A stretch of 30,247 bases of DNA, taken from NCBI GenBank assembly GCA_051011595.1, contig JBPCTQ010000371.1, forward strand, positions 1 to 30,247, given 5' to 3'. This document shows, piece after piece, positions 23,800 through 30,247 of the stretch; within the stretch, counting starts at the first letter, position 1, and the number at the start of each line of letters is the position of its first letter. The position numbers and the translations under genes were made by a program. The notes under the pieces are model-generated. The model did no database searches. It was not told the DNA's origin and saw nothing but the letters and a program-made list of their open reading frames with translations. The DNA comes from JAOUEE01 sp051011595 (lineage in GTDB: Bacteria; Actinomycetota; Acidimicrobiia; Acidimicrobiales; SHLQ01).

Positions 23800-23803
23800 C
23801 GGA

Positions 23804-23917
23804 GCGGCGCGGGTAGGCCGACGAAGGAGGCCTTCCGCCGCGGCCACCCAAAGAGACAGAGCCGCGCGGGTAGGCCGACGAAGGAGGCCTCCCGCCGCAG
23901 CGACCCAAAGACACCGC
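23804..23917. repeat. Two tandem 57-bp repeats, each a long hairpin
   Basis: Copies at 23804-23860 and 23861-23917 differ at about 7 of 57 positions. Each folds: GCGGG-t-AGGCC, 9-nt loop GACGAAGGA, then GGCCT-CCCGC in copy 2 (23866-23895). In copy 1 (23809-23838) the right arm is GGCCT-TCCGC, where C to T still pairs as G-U. The repeat starts 4 bp after the PNPOx stop, in a convergent gap before the minus-strand small gene. It could be a bidirectional terminator, a REP-like element or a processed RNA end. No T-tract follows. Confidence 0.85.
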
Positions 23918-23949
23918 GCAGACCAAGCGGTGTACCTGTCCCAGAGCCA

Positions 23950-24168
23950 CTAACCGGCCAGGCAGACCTCGGATCGCCGCGCCCCGTCTGCGTCAGCCAC
24001 GGCCCCGTCGGCAGAGCCCACCGGCAGTCGGAATCGATGGTGCACCTCGTGCCCGACCGGGCATCTCACCGTGGCCACCGGGCCTTCGGTGGTGTTGACG
24101 AACAGCTGGATCGAGCGAGATCCGACCAGGTGCCGTTGCCGGCAGGAGGAACAGGTGATGACGAACAT
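23950..24168 (-). CDS. Small zinc-ribbon-like protein
   Basis: The product is 72 residues from ATG 24168 (83 from 24201). It begins MFVITCSSCRQRHLVG and continues to VRCPVGHEVHHRF, giving a C-x2-C pair near residues 6-9 and a C-x3-H pair about 34 residues later. This is consistent with a single zinc ribbon. Small CxxC proteins starting MFVITC/MYVxTC occur in other Actinobacteria, to my knowledge without a defined function. ATG 24168 is preferred since the conserved-looking part begins there and the extension is His/Ala-rich. GGAGGA precedes the codon region on the opposite strand only, so the ribosome site is unclear. It is divergent from the LysR regulator. Confidence 0.65.
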   Translation of the reverse strand: MFVITCSSCRQRHLVGSRSIQLFVNTTEGPVATVRCPVGHEVHHRFRLPVGSADGAVADADGARRSEVCLAG

Positions 24169-24208
24169 GCCTGCAGCGTGACACGCGGCATGCATCAGCA
24201 AAAGCGAT

Positions 24209-24224
24209 GATTCTTTGATGAATC
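24209..24224. promoter_or_regulatory. Inverted repeat, possible LysR operator
   Basis: GATTC-N6-GAATC lies in the divergent gap between the small zinc-ribbon gene and the LysR gene, about 65-80 bp before the likely LysR start. LysR-family regulators commonly bind interrupted AT-rich dyads in such gaps and repress their own gene. The stretch is notably AT-richer than its surroundings. Confidence 0.4.
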
Positions 24225-24287
24225 CATACAGCGTGCCTTAGGTGTTGTGCTACCGTGGTTCTCCATGACCGGTCGGGGCGAACCGCC

Positions 24288-25205
24288 GTGGACGTGAGCC
24301 TGCAGCAGCTGCGGATGTTGCGCGAGGTGGCCACCCGGGGCACCATCGCCGCCGCCGCCGACTCGTTGGGTTACACCGCTTCCGCCGTCAGCCAACAATT
24401 GGGGGGCATCGAGAAGGCCACCGGCGTCGCTGTCCTCGAGCGGGTCGGCCGCAACGTACGCCTGACCGACCCGGGCCGTGAGCTGGTCCGGCACGCCACC
24501 GGTGTGCTCGACCGCATGGAGGCGGCCCAAGTGGCCATGGAACAGGTGAGCAACGAGGTCCGCGGTGTCCTCACGCTCACCGTGTACGAATCGGTGGCGG
24601 CCACGCTGCTGGCGCCGCTCCTCGCTCGGCTGGGTGAAGCCCACCCCGACCTCGACATCCGCACCCGTCAACTCGACCCCGAGTGGAGCCTCGACGCGTT
24701 GACCGCCGGCGACATCGACCTGGCATTCGCCATCGACTACCCGCACGCGCCGGTGGCGGGGCGACAAGGCATCATCCGCCACCCCATCAAGGACGATCGT
24801 TTCCATCTGGTGGTTCCCGACGACGATCCCCTGCGCGGGCCGTGCGCCTCCTTGACCGATGTGGCCGATCGCCGTTTCATCACCTCTCCGATGGAACTGA
24901 CCTGCGGGCGATGTGTCGTGGTGGCTTGTCGCGACGCCGGGTTCGAACCCGACATCCACCACGAGCTCGACGACTACCCCACCGCCCTGCACCTGGTGGC
25001 CGCCGGTCTCGGTGTGGCCCTGGTTCCCGACCTGGGACTGGTGCACGTGCCGGCCGGCGTCAGGACGCTCGACATCGATCCGCCGGTGAGTCGAACCATC
25101 CAGCTGGCCTACCGCACGGTCAGCGCCGAGCGGCCCGCGGTGATCGCCGTACGCGACACCCTGCTCGAGGTCGTCGCCGACCTCGAGCAGAGTGAGCACC
25201 ACTGA
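24288..25205 (+). CDS. LysR-family transcriptional regulator
   Basis: The product is 305 residues from GTG 24288; GTG 24255 and GTG 24294 are alternatives. The N-terminal winged helix-turn-helix reads LQQLRMLREVATRGTIAAAADSLGYTASAVSQQLGGIEKATGVAVLERVGRNVRLTDPGREL (about residues 4-65), followed by a periplasmic-binding-like effector domain (about 90-300; LTLTVYESVAATLLAPLLARL, DIDLAFAIDYPHAP, LVAAGLGVALVPDL). Two Cys in ELTCGRCVVVACRD form a C-x2-C-x5-C cluster that could be redox- or metal-sensitive; this is inference. GTG 24288 leads straight into the DNA-binding domain. It is divergent from the small zinc-ribbon gene. Confidence 0.93.
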   Translation: MDVSLQQLRMLREVATRGTIAAAADSLGYTASAVSQQLGGIEKATGVAVLERVGRNVRLTDPGRELVRHATGVLDRMEAAQVAMEQVSNEVRGVLTLTVYESVAATLLAPLLARLGEAHPDLDIRTRQLDPEWSLDALTAGDIDLAFAIDYPHAPVAGRQGIIRHPIKDDRFHLVVPDDDPLRGPCASLTDVADRRFITSPMELTCGRCVVVACRDAGFEPDIHHELDDYPTALHLVAAGLGVALVPDLGLVHVPAGVRTLDIDPPVSRTIQLAYRTVSAERPAVIAVRDTLLEVVADLEQSEHH

Positions 25206-25294
25206 AGATCGCTTCTCCGAGGCCTCACCGCGGCGCTCACGGTCGTGGACTCATCCGTCGGTGCGATCTCCGGCGGCAGGGCCGCCGCCCAGAT

Positions 25295-26101
25295 TCAGTG
25301 GTCGAAGGGCTGCATGACCAACACCGGACACGGAGCGGCCGCCACCACCTCGGCGGTGACGCTGCCCTTGACCAATCGGTCGAACCCGAAACGCCCGTGG
25401 GTGGCCATCCCGATCATGGCCACATCGGGGTCGTTGGCCCGCATGGCCACCGCGGCTCCGGGGTGCTTACCTCGGAGTACCTCGAAGCGCTCCTCGTCGC
25501 CGGTCATCTTGGTCGCCCGGGCGGCCGCGGTGCGGACATGGGTGCCCGAAAGGGCGGCTCCGGCCACATCACCGGCTCGCACCGGCTGGGCCACCGTCAA
25601 GAAGACCAGTGGATGGTGCATCACGATGGCGAACGCGGTCGCCACCGACACGATGCCGTCGGCCACTTCGGTGCCGTCGAGGGGTACCACCATGGTTCCC
25701 CCGGGGCCATACCGATCGAGATGGCACTCTGGTCCGATCAGCACGATCGGTCCCGACCGCAGCCGGATCAGGTCCTCGGCCACACTGCCCAGTACGGCCG
25801 CCGATCGACCTCGACCATGAGTCGACATACACACCAGGCTGTTGGGGTGTTCGGCCACCCGCGACTCGATCTGGTCGGCCACGAAGGCACAACGCGGCAC
25901 CTGGGCCACGGCCGCGTCGGTGATGCCGTGCTCCTCCAGCTGGTCCTCGACCCACTCGCCGATCGCGTCGGACTCGTGGCGTTCGACGAAACTGACAACT
26001 TCCAGAGGCGAGTCGAGGGCGCGGGCCAACGTGGCGGCGGGTACCAGAGCGCGCGCTGCGGTGTCGGAGCCGTCGAGCGGGACGAGAACGGTGCCGAACA
26101 T
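25295..26101 (-). CDS. Tandem universal stress protein (USP) 1
   Basis: The product has 268 residues with two USP domains. The first begins FGTVLVPLDGSDTAARALVPA and ends THGRGRSAAVLGSVAEDLI; the second begins GGTMVVPLDGTEVADG and ends ATHGRFGFDRLVKGSVTAEVVAAAPCPVLVM. The G-x2-G-x9-G-S ATP-binding motif is close to canonical in repeat 2 (first Gly is Ala) and one residue short in repeat 1, so ATP binding is uncertain. Tandem USPs of this size are typical of the mycobacterial DosR regulon (for example Rv2623). Its ATG overlaps the TGA of the upstream USP gene (TGATG), so translation is coupled. Confidence 0.93.
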   Translation of the reverse strand: MFGTVLVPLDGSDTAARALVPAATLARALDSPLEVVSFVERHESDAIGEWVEDQLEEHGITDAAVAQVPRCAFVADQIESRVAEHPNSLVCMSTHGRGRSAAVLGSVAEDLIRLRSGPIVLIGPECHLDRYGPGGTMVVPLDGTEVADGIVSVATAFAIVMHHPLVFLTVAQPVRAGDVAGAALSGTHVRTAAARATKMTGDEERFEVLRGKHPGAAVAMRANDPDVAMIGMATHGRFGFDRLVKGSVTAEVVAAAPCPVLVMQPFDH

Positions 26102-27030
26102 CAGTGCTCCTCGACAATCGTGTGGCTCTCATCGTGAGGAACCACGATGGTGGCGCAGTGGGGTTTGACGATGAGTCCGGTGGAGGTCGACCCCAGTAGG
26201 GCGTACTCGAAACCGGTGCGACTGCGTCCACCGATGATCAACAGGTCGTTCTCGTCGGAGGCGTGGTGGAGGGCGTAACCGGGCGACTCGTTGGACATCA
26301 CGATCTTGATGTCGTCCGCACTCAATCCCTCGTCCTGGCAGACCCGGGTGATGGCATCCTCGACCAGGCGGGTGCTGGCCTTGGCCACCTTGGCGGGGTC
26401 GACCACCGACGGCTCGTAGCCGAACACCAGCGCACTCTGCCAGGCCCCGTAAACCGAGAGTTGTCGACCCTGATGATGGCGCAGCGCCCAGCGCAGGGCG
26501 TCCTCGCTGTTGGGCGAACCGTCGACACCGACGGCGATGCGTTCGCTGTCGCGATCGGTGAGCGCGCCGTCGGGAACGATGGCCACCGGCACCGCGGCGT
26601 GATGAGCACACCACAGGCTCACCGAACCCAGGAGGCGACTGGCCACCGCACCGTGGCCCCGGGTTCCGATGATCAGCATCTCGCTCGATGCGGCCTCCTC
26701 CACGAGCACGGTGGAGGCCGAACCCCAACGCACGACCAGTTGGTCGACGAGTGTCGGGTCGATGGCTTCGAGGTACTCGCCGATGCCGGAGCGGGTGGAC
26801 GTCATCATCTCCTCGGAGCTGGGGGCGATGCCGCCTCCCAACGCGGCCGGGGTGTAGGTCCAAGCCGGGTAGTCCCACGCGTGCACCGGCACCACGGGCC
26901 CGTAATCGTCCACTCGATCGAGCGCCCACCTCAGGGCCGTCTCCGAACCCGAAGATCCATCAACACCAACGATCACACTGCCGGTGTGGTCGCCGACCTC
27001 GGCGGCCGGCGGGCTGGACGATTCTGCCAT
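26101..27030 (-). CDS. Tandem universal stress protein (USP) 2
   Basis: The product is 309 residues from ATG 27030, with two USP domains. Repeat 1 (about 18-160) starts SVIVGVDGSSGSETALRWAL and has a canonical ATP-binding loop GTRGHGAVASRLLGSVS (G-x2-G-x9-G-S). Repeat 2 (about 170-305) starts IAVGVDGSPNSEDALRWAL and has GGRSRTGFEYALLGSTS, where the second Gly is Ser. ATG 27030 is chosen over ATG 27057 because AGGAGG sits 4 bp from it. It heads a two-gene unit with the downstream USP, with DosR-like box B about 61 bp before the start. Confidence 0.94.
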   Translation of the reverse strand: MAESSSPPAAEVGDHTGSVIVGVDGSSGSETALRWALDRVDDYGPVVPVHAWDYPAWTYTPAALGGGIAPSSEEMMTSTRSGIGEYLEAIDPTLVDQLVVRWGSASTVLVEEAASSEMLIIGTRGHGAVASRLLGSVSLWCAHHAAVPVAIVPDGALTDRDSERIAVGVDGSPNSEDALRWALRHHQGRQLSVYGAWQSALVFGYEPSVVDPAKVAKASTRLVEDAITRVCQDEGLSADDIKIVMSNESPGYALHHASDENDLLIIGGRSRTGFEYALLGSTSTGLIVKPHCATIVVPHDESHTIVEEH

Positions 27031-27081
27031 TGCTCCTCCTCTGGAGTCTGCGTCCATGTAAGGGCCCAGGGATCGGTTTCG

Positions 27082-27101
27082 ACAGGGCCGAAAGTCCTTG
27101 C
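27082..27101. promoter_or_regulatory. DosR-like palindrome B (USP/VOC divergent gap)
   Basis: The core GGGCCGAAAGTCCT at 27085-27098 matches GGGACTWWAGTCCC at 11 of 14 positions. Its centre lies about 61 bp before the USP ATG (27030) and about 62 bp before the VOC ATG (27154), almost exactly midway. That suits bidirectional control. Confidence 0.6.
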
Positions 27102-27153
27102 CCGGCGGCCCGGCTCATCAGACTGACGCGGCGAGGTGTGGCAGAGTCACGCC

Positions 27154-27528
27154 ATGGAACTAGGAGCCTTCTCGATCAGCCTCGCCGTCGCCGACCTCGA
27201 CGCCTCGAAGACCTTCTACGAGACCCTCGGATTCGAGGTGGTGGGCGGCGACGCCGACGCCAACTACCTGATCATGGCCAACGGCACCACCATCTTGGGG
27301 CTGTTCCATCAGATGTTCGACACCAACATCCTCACGTTCAACCCGGGGCTCACCAACGACCGCACCGAGACCGACCCGTTCTTCGACGTCCGCGACATCC
27401 AGGCCCGCCTCGACGCGGCCGGAATCGAGATCACCGAGCGGGTCGATCCCGACAACACCGCAGGTCCGGCTCACATCAGCCTGGTCGACCCTGACGGCAA
27501 TCCGATTCTCATCGATCAGTTCCGCTGA
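27154..27528 (+). CDS. VOC-fold protein
   Basis: This is a 124-residue single VOC module pair: MELGAFSISLAVADLDASKTFYETLGFEVVGG (first beta-alpha-beta-beta), then a central TTILGLFHQMFDTNILTFNPGL strand region, FDVRDIQARLDAAGIEITER and HISLVDPDGNPILIDQF. The first-strand metal ligand position is Ser (FSISL) instead of His/Glu, while His in PAHISLVD and an Asp/Gln end strand remain. Glyoxalase-type catalysis is therefore doubtful, and a binding or antibiotic-sequestering role is equally possible. ATG 27154 is preferred over GTG 27136 because the fold begins there. It is divergent from the USP pair and shares box B. Confidence 0.88.
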   Translation: MELGAFSISLAVADLDASKTFYETLGFEVVGGDADANYLIMANGTTILGLFHQMFDTNILTFNPGLTNDRTETDPFFDVRDIQARLDAAGIEITERVDPDNTAGPAHISLVDPDGNPILIDQFR

Positions 27529-27534
27529 CCCGAT

Positions 27535-27579
27535 CCGGCCCGGTCACCCAGCTCGCCGAGGGGTTCGCCATCGGGCCGG
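27535..27579. terminator. Possible bidirectional terminator hairpin
   Basis: CCGGCCCG (27535-27542) and CGGGCCGG (27572-27579) are exact reverse complements in the convergent gap between the VOC gene and the multicopper oxidase gene. The 29-nt loop and absent T-tract make an intrinsic terminator uncertain. Confidence 0.35.
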
Positions 27580-27659
27580 GATGAACCGGCCGCGATGGCT
27601 CTAGCGGGGTCGGGGTGGGATCGGGGTCCGGATCAGGATGGCTGCGCCGGGGCCGCCGA

Positions 27660-29132
27660 TCAGGCGTCGGCCTCCGGATCGAGGGCGGCGTCGGCTTCAG
27701 GGTCGACGGCGGCCGGCTCGACGATGATGGCCGTCACCATTCCGAACATGCCTTCTTCCCGCTCGACGTGCGTGAGGATGTGACAGTGCCACACCCAGGT
27801 GCCGGGATCGGTCGCCTGCACGAGCACCGAGTACCGCTCGCCCGGGGCCACGTTGATGGTGTCGGCGAAGTAGGGCTGATCCAGCGGGATCCCGTCCTTG
27901 GCGTACATCAGTTGGGGGAACTGGTGCAGGTGCATCGGGTGATCGGTGAGACCCTCGTTGTAGTAGTCGATCGCCACCCAATCACCTTCGGTGACCACCA
28001 GCGGCTCGGTGGCCGGGAAGCTCTTGCCGTTGAGGGTGAGGCCGATCACCCCGGCGTCGTTGAGCACCATCGGCAGCTCGTGATCGGGCACCAGATCCTC
28101 GGGAATGGTCACCCCGGAGATGGTCTGGCCCCGCGGGTAGGGCCGCTCGCCGATTCGGAAGACACCGAACATGCCGTTCACCACCTGCATCTGACCGTGG
28201 TGGTGGGCGTGGTACATACCGATGCCTTCGTCCTCGGCCACGAACTCATAGGTGAAGTCCGTGCCCGACAAGATCAGGTCCTGGGTGTAGGGCGCCACGC
28301 CGTCCTGGTCGTTTGGGGTGTGGATGCCGTGCCAGTGCACGTCGGTACCCATGGGGAGACGGTTGCGGATGATGACCTGCACGTTGTCGCCCTGGTCGAC
28401 CACGATCTGGGGTGCAGGCACCACGCCGTTGTAGGTCCACGCATCGACGATGTCGCCGGGAGCCCGCTCCCACGGCACGACCTCGGTGGTGAGTTCGAAC
28501 TGCTTGGTGCCGTCGGCCAGGATCGTCGGCTCGAGCACGGGGTTGCCCCGGCCTTCGGTCTCGGCCGGGAATGCCAGCATCGACTCCATCATGGCCTGAT
28601 CCATACCCTCCCAGTCGGGTTCGTCACCCCCGTGGGAGTGGCCGTCACCCTCGCCGTCGGCAACAGTCGCCACGTCGCCGGAGCCGGCCGTCACCAACAG
28701 GGTGTTCTCCATACCCGACTCGCGGTGGCCGGCGATGTCGCACCACAACGCGTACTCACCAGGGGCCAAGACCCCCAGATCGAGCTCTTGCACACCCCGA
28801 GAGTCGAAGTCGGGGGTCCGGGCCCCCGTATCCACCACCAGGTTGTGCTTCTCTCCGCCGTCGTTGGTGATCACCATGTCGACCTGGCCCTGCGGGGCCA
28901 CCAGATTGCCTTCGATGCTGAACTCGGTCAGCGACACGGCGATGGTCGTGGCCGCCAGCCCCCCGCCAGAACCTCCGTCGTCGTCGCTGTTGGCCAATGC
29001 CACCGCGCCCCACACGGTGAGCGGCACCATCAGGACCAGGAACAACCCGGCCACGATCACCAGCGTCATCATCGCCGAACCCGACGATTGTTCATCGCTG
29101 GGTCCGGTGTCAGACGATGGATTGGCTTGCAT
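27660..29132 (-). CDS. Membrane-anchored three-cupredoxin multicopper oxidase
   Basis: The product is 490 residues from ATG 29132 (TTG 29144, with AAGGAG 10 bp upstream, is an alternative). One N-terminal transmembrane helix (about 22-48) anchors an extracytoplasmic enzyme. Cupredoxin 1 (about 62-148) has a complete type 1 copper set, His96, Cys131, His136, Met141. After an acidic His-containing linker, cupredoxins 2 and 3 carry all four oxidase motifs: HWHG (266-269), HAHHHG (308-313), HPMHLH (398-403) and HCHILTH...GM (449-462). This predicts a trinuclear cluster plus type 1 copper in the last domain, as in laccase-like two-domain oxidases, and not a NirK nitrite reductase. The C-terminal tail repeats DPEADA. 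The CBS gene lies 116 bp upstream. Confidence 0.93.
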   Translation of the reverse strand: MQANPSSDTGPSDEQSSGSAMMTLVIVAGLFLVLMVPLTVWGAVALANSDDDGGSGGGLAATTIAVSLTEFSIEGNLVAPQGQVDMVITNDGGEKHNLVVDTGARTPDFDSRGVQELDLGVLAPGEYALWCDIAGHRESGMENTLLVTAGSGDVATVADGEGDGHSHGGDEPDWEGMDQAMMESMLAFPAETEGRGNPVLEPTILADGTKQFELTTEVVPWERAPGDIVDAWTYNGVVPAPQIVVDQGDNVQVIIRNRLPMGTDVHWHGIHTPNDQDGVAPYTQDLILSGTDFTYEFVAEDEGIGMYHAHHHGQMQVVNGMFGVFRIGERPYPRGQTISGVTIPEDLVPDHELPMVLNDAGVIGLTLNGKSFPATEPLVVTEGDWVAIDYYNEGLTDHPMHLHQFPQLMYAKDGIPLDQPYFADTINVAPGERYSVLVQATDPGTWVWHCHILTHVEREEGMFGMVTAIIVEPAAVDPEADAALDPEADA

Positions 29133-29200
29133 GGTGGGGGCCAAGTGGCGAGTGCTCCTTGTTTGGTGCCGACGGGCGGCGATTGAGATGGTTGCGGGGT

Positions 29201-29243
29201 CTCGGGTCGCGGCGCGCCAAGACGGCGCACACCCCGACCCGAG
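29201..29243 (-). terminator. Hairpin after the CBS gene
   Basis: CTCGGGTCG (29201-29209) and CGACCCGAG (29235-29243) are exact 9-bp reverse complements, with an inner GCGCC/GGCGC pair. On the minus strand it starts 5 bp after the CBS stop. No U-tract follows, so it may attenuate transcription into the copper oxidase gene without ending it. Confidence 0.45.
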
Positions 29244-29248
29244 GATGA

Positions 29249-29638
29249 TCAGCGTTCGGCGATGAGGGCGTCGAGTAGGTCGAAGGTGGTGACGATGCCG
29301 ACCAGCTCACCGTTGTGTTCGACGACGAGGTGGTGGATGTGGCGTTCGCGCATCTGTTTGGCGGCGTCGGCGAGTGTGGTGGTGGGTTTCACCATGGCCA
29401 CCGCCGGGCTCATGGCATTACGGACGCTCTCTCGCGGCGCGTACTCCTCCACCAGATCGCTGGCGGTGAGAATGCCCAGCACCTCACCGCTGTCGCCCAG
29501 GACCGGTACCGCACTGATACCACCGAAGATGATGGTGTCACGGATGGGCCCGATCACCTCGTTGACCGACACCGTGGTGACCGTGGTGCTCATCACATCC
29601 TGCACGGTGCGGGGCGCGAGCTCGGTTGCCTCGGCCAT
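29249..29638 (-). CDS. Two-CBS-domain protein, Hrp1-like
   Basis: This is a 129-residue stand-alone CBS pair (Bateman module). CBS1 (about 10-66) reads VQDVMSTTVTTVSVNEVIGPIRDTIIFGGISAVPVLGDSGEVLGILTASDLV; CBS2 (about 72-128) reads NAMSPAVAMVKPTTTLADAAKQMRERHIHHLVVEHNGELVGIVTTFDLL. The size and layout match the DosR-regulon CBS protein Hrp1 (Rv2626c) of mycobacteria, though Hrp1 has a longer C-terminus. Such modules usually bind adenosine nucleotides. ATG 29638 follows AGGAGG at good spacing. DosR-like box C lies about 82 bp upstream, and the copper oxidase gene follows. Confidence 0.94.
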   Translation of the reverse strand: MAEATELAPRTVQDVMSTTVTTVSVNEVIGPIRDTIIFGGISAVPVLGDSGEVLGILTASDLVEEYAPRESVRNAMSPAVAMVKPTTTLADAAKQMRERHIHHLVVEHNGELVGIVTTFDLLDALIAER

Positions 29639-29710
29639 GTTTCCTCCTGGGGCTGGTGTCGAACGGTGGGGAGAACTGCCAGCGATGGTGGCTCGGCCAC
29701 CGGCGAACGC

Positions 29711-29730
29711 CTAGGGACCGAAGTCCCGAA
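29711..29730. promoter_or_regulatory. DosR-like palindrome C (CBS/ABC divergent gap)
   Basis: The core GGGACCGAAGTCCC at 29714-29727 matches GGGACTWWAGTCCC at 12 of 14 positions, and the right flank GAA also fits the consensus. Its centre is about 82 bp before the CBS ATG and about 51 bp before the likely ABC start. This is the best of the three boxes. Confidence 0.7.
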
Positions 29731-29771
29731 GCAGCGGTGCGGGAACTGATTGGCACTCACCTCCGGGAACT

Positions 29772-30247
29772 GTGAGGGTCGACACCGAGGAGGGATCGAC
29801 CCTGACGGCTCCGACCCACGACCACACCGACGACGGTTCAGACGGCACCCTGGTGGCCGACGCTTCGGCGACCTCCGACGGCCGTACCGGTTGGCGCCTG
29901 CTGTGGGAGTCGATCAAGGAGGAGCGGGTCGGAATCCTGCTGGGCATGCTGGCGTCGCTCGGCTGGACCGCCGGCCGGGTCGCGGTGCCCTTCCTTGTCC
30001 AGCTGGGGGTCGACCGAGGGATCAGAGGCGACGAACCGCTCCTGCGGTGGTCGCTGCTCATCGTGGTGGCGGGTCTGATCTCTTCGGTGTTCCTCGGGAT
30101 TCGCCGCTACATCGCCTTCCGCAACGCCCGACTCATCGAAGCTCGTCTCCGCGACCGCATCTTCGCCCACATCCAGCGCCTCCACTTCTCGTTCCACGAC
30201 GCCACCGCCACCGGCGAGTTGATGAGCCGGGGCAACACCGATCTCCA
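29772..30247 (+). CDS. ABC transporter, exporter-type membrane domain, 3' end cut off by the window
   Basis: About 158 residues are visible. From GTG 29772 a polar, acidic N-terminus (VDTEEGSTLTAPTHDHTDDG) leads to GWRLLWESIKEERVGILLGMLASLGW, VAVPFLVQLGVDRGI, a second helix SLLIVVAGLISSVFLGIRRYIAF, and then ARLIEARLRDRIFAHIQRLHFSFHDATATGELMSRGNTDL. The last segment is the coupling region typical of ABC exporter half-transporters (TMD-NBD, MsbA/Lmr-like), with a HxSFHDxxxTGELxSR motif. The ATP-binding domain lies beyond the window. GTG 29772 has only GGGA nearby. GAGGAGG sits 8 nt before an in-frame CTG (29802), an unusual alternative. It is divergent from the CBS gene and shares box C. The substrate is unknown. 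Confidence 0.85.
   Translation, partial: MRVDTEEGSTLTAPTHDHTDDGSDGTLVADASATSDGRTGWRLLWESIKEERVGILLGMLASLGWTAGRVAVPFLVQLGVDRGIRGDEPLLRWSLLIVVAGLISSVFLGIRRYIAFRNARLIEARLRDRIFAHIQRLHFSFHDATATGELMSRGNTDL

Noticed and set aside
23633..23953. Arg-rich open frame with VGRRRRP repeats across the 57-bp tandem repeat
   Set aside because: It is a translation of the hairpin repeat and of the shadow frame of the PNPOx gene, with no ribosome site.
27660..29132. Copper nitrite reductase (NirK) assignment
   Set aside because: The middle domain lacks the type 1 Cys expected there in NirK, while the trinuclear-cluster motifs HxH, HxHxH, HPxHxH and HCH are complete, which favours a multicopper oxidase.

Overview
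The window is GC-rich, densely packed actinobacterial DNA. Gene content (succinyl-CoA ligase, an F420-type LLM oxidoreductase, a mycobacterial Erm(37)-like methyltransferase, a DevR/DosR-type two-component system) and the many GTG starts suggest an actinobacterium, possibly an Acidimicrobiia-like lineage. That placement is inference. No tRNA, rRNA, CRISPR array, transposase, integrase or prophage was seen.

Bases 1-18,200 are a mosaic of housekeeping and accessory genes. sucC and a truncated sucD sit at the left edge on the minus strand. Then come a membrane-anchored protein with a degenerate Rieske-like fold, a flavin disulfide-reductase-family enzyme, a short Erm-type rRNA methyltransferase, a sulfotransferase, a VOC protein, a DUF1801 protein, an AlaX-type tRNA editing protein, a beta-lactamase-fold lipoprotein, a PAS-PAS-GGDEF-EAL protein, an LLM-class oxidoreductase, a SnoaL-like protein, an unrecognised 287-residue protein, an alpha/beta-hydrolase-cyclase fusion and a 1049-residue secreted double hydrolase. 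A gene-free stretch at 11,769-12,064 carries several inverted repeats.

Bases 18,200-30,247 look like a coherent hypoxia/dormancy locus resembling the Mycobacterium DosR (DevR) regulon. A minus-strand array runs APH/AAA kinase (Rv2004c-like), DosR-like response regulator, PAS-PAS-GAF histidine kinase, a small helical protein and a GlsB-type membrane protein. Nearby are a PNPOx-like flavoprotein, two coupled tandem-USP proteins, a VOC protein, a membrane-anchored multicopper oxidase, a two-CBS protein and the start of an ABC exporter. Three divergent intergenic regions (kinase/PNPOx, USP/VOC, CBS/ABC) each hold a GGGNC-N4-GTCC palindrome resembling the published DosR box (TTSGGGACTWWAGTCCCSAA). 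The proposed wiring is that the sensor kinase phosphorylates the DosR-like regulator, which acts through these boxes on its own array and on the stress genes. The first PAS domain of the kinase has a histidine aligned by eye with the FixL heme ligand, so heme-based gas sensing is a testable possibility. A LysR regulator with a divergent small zinc-ribbon-like gene, and a 57-bp tandem hairpin repeat, lie inside this locus.
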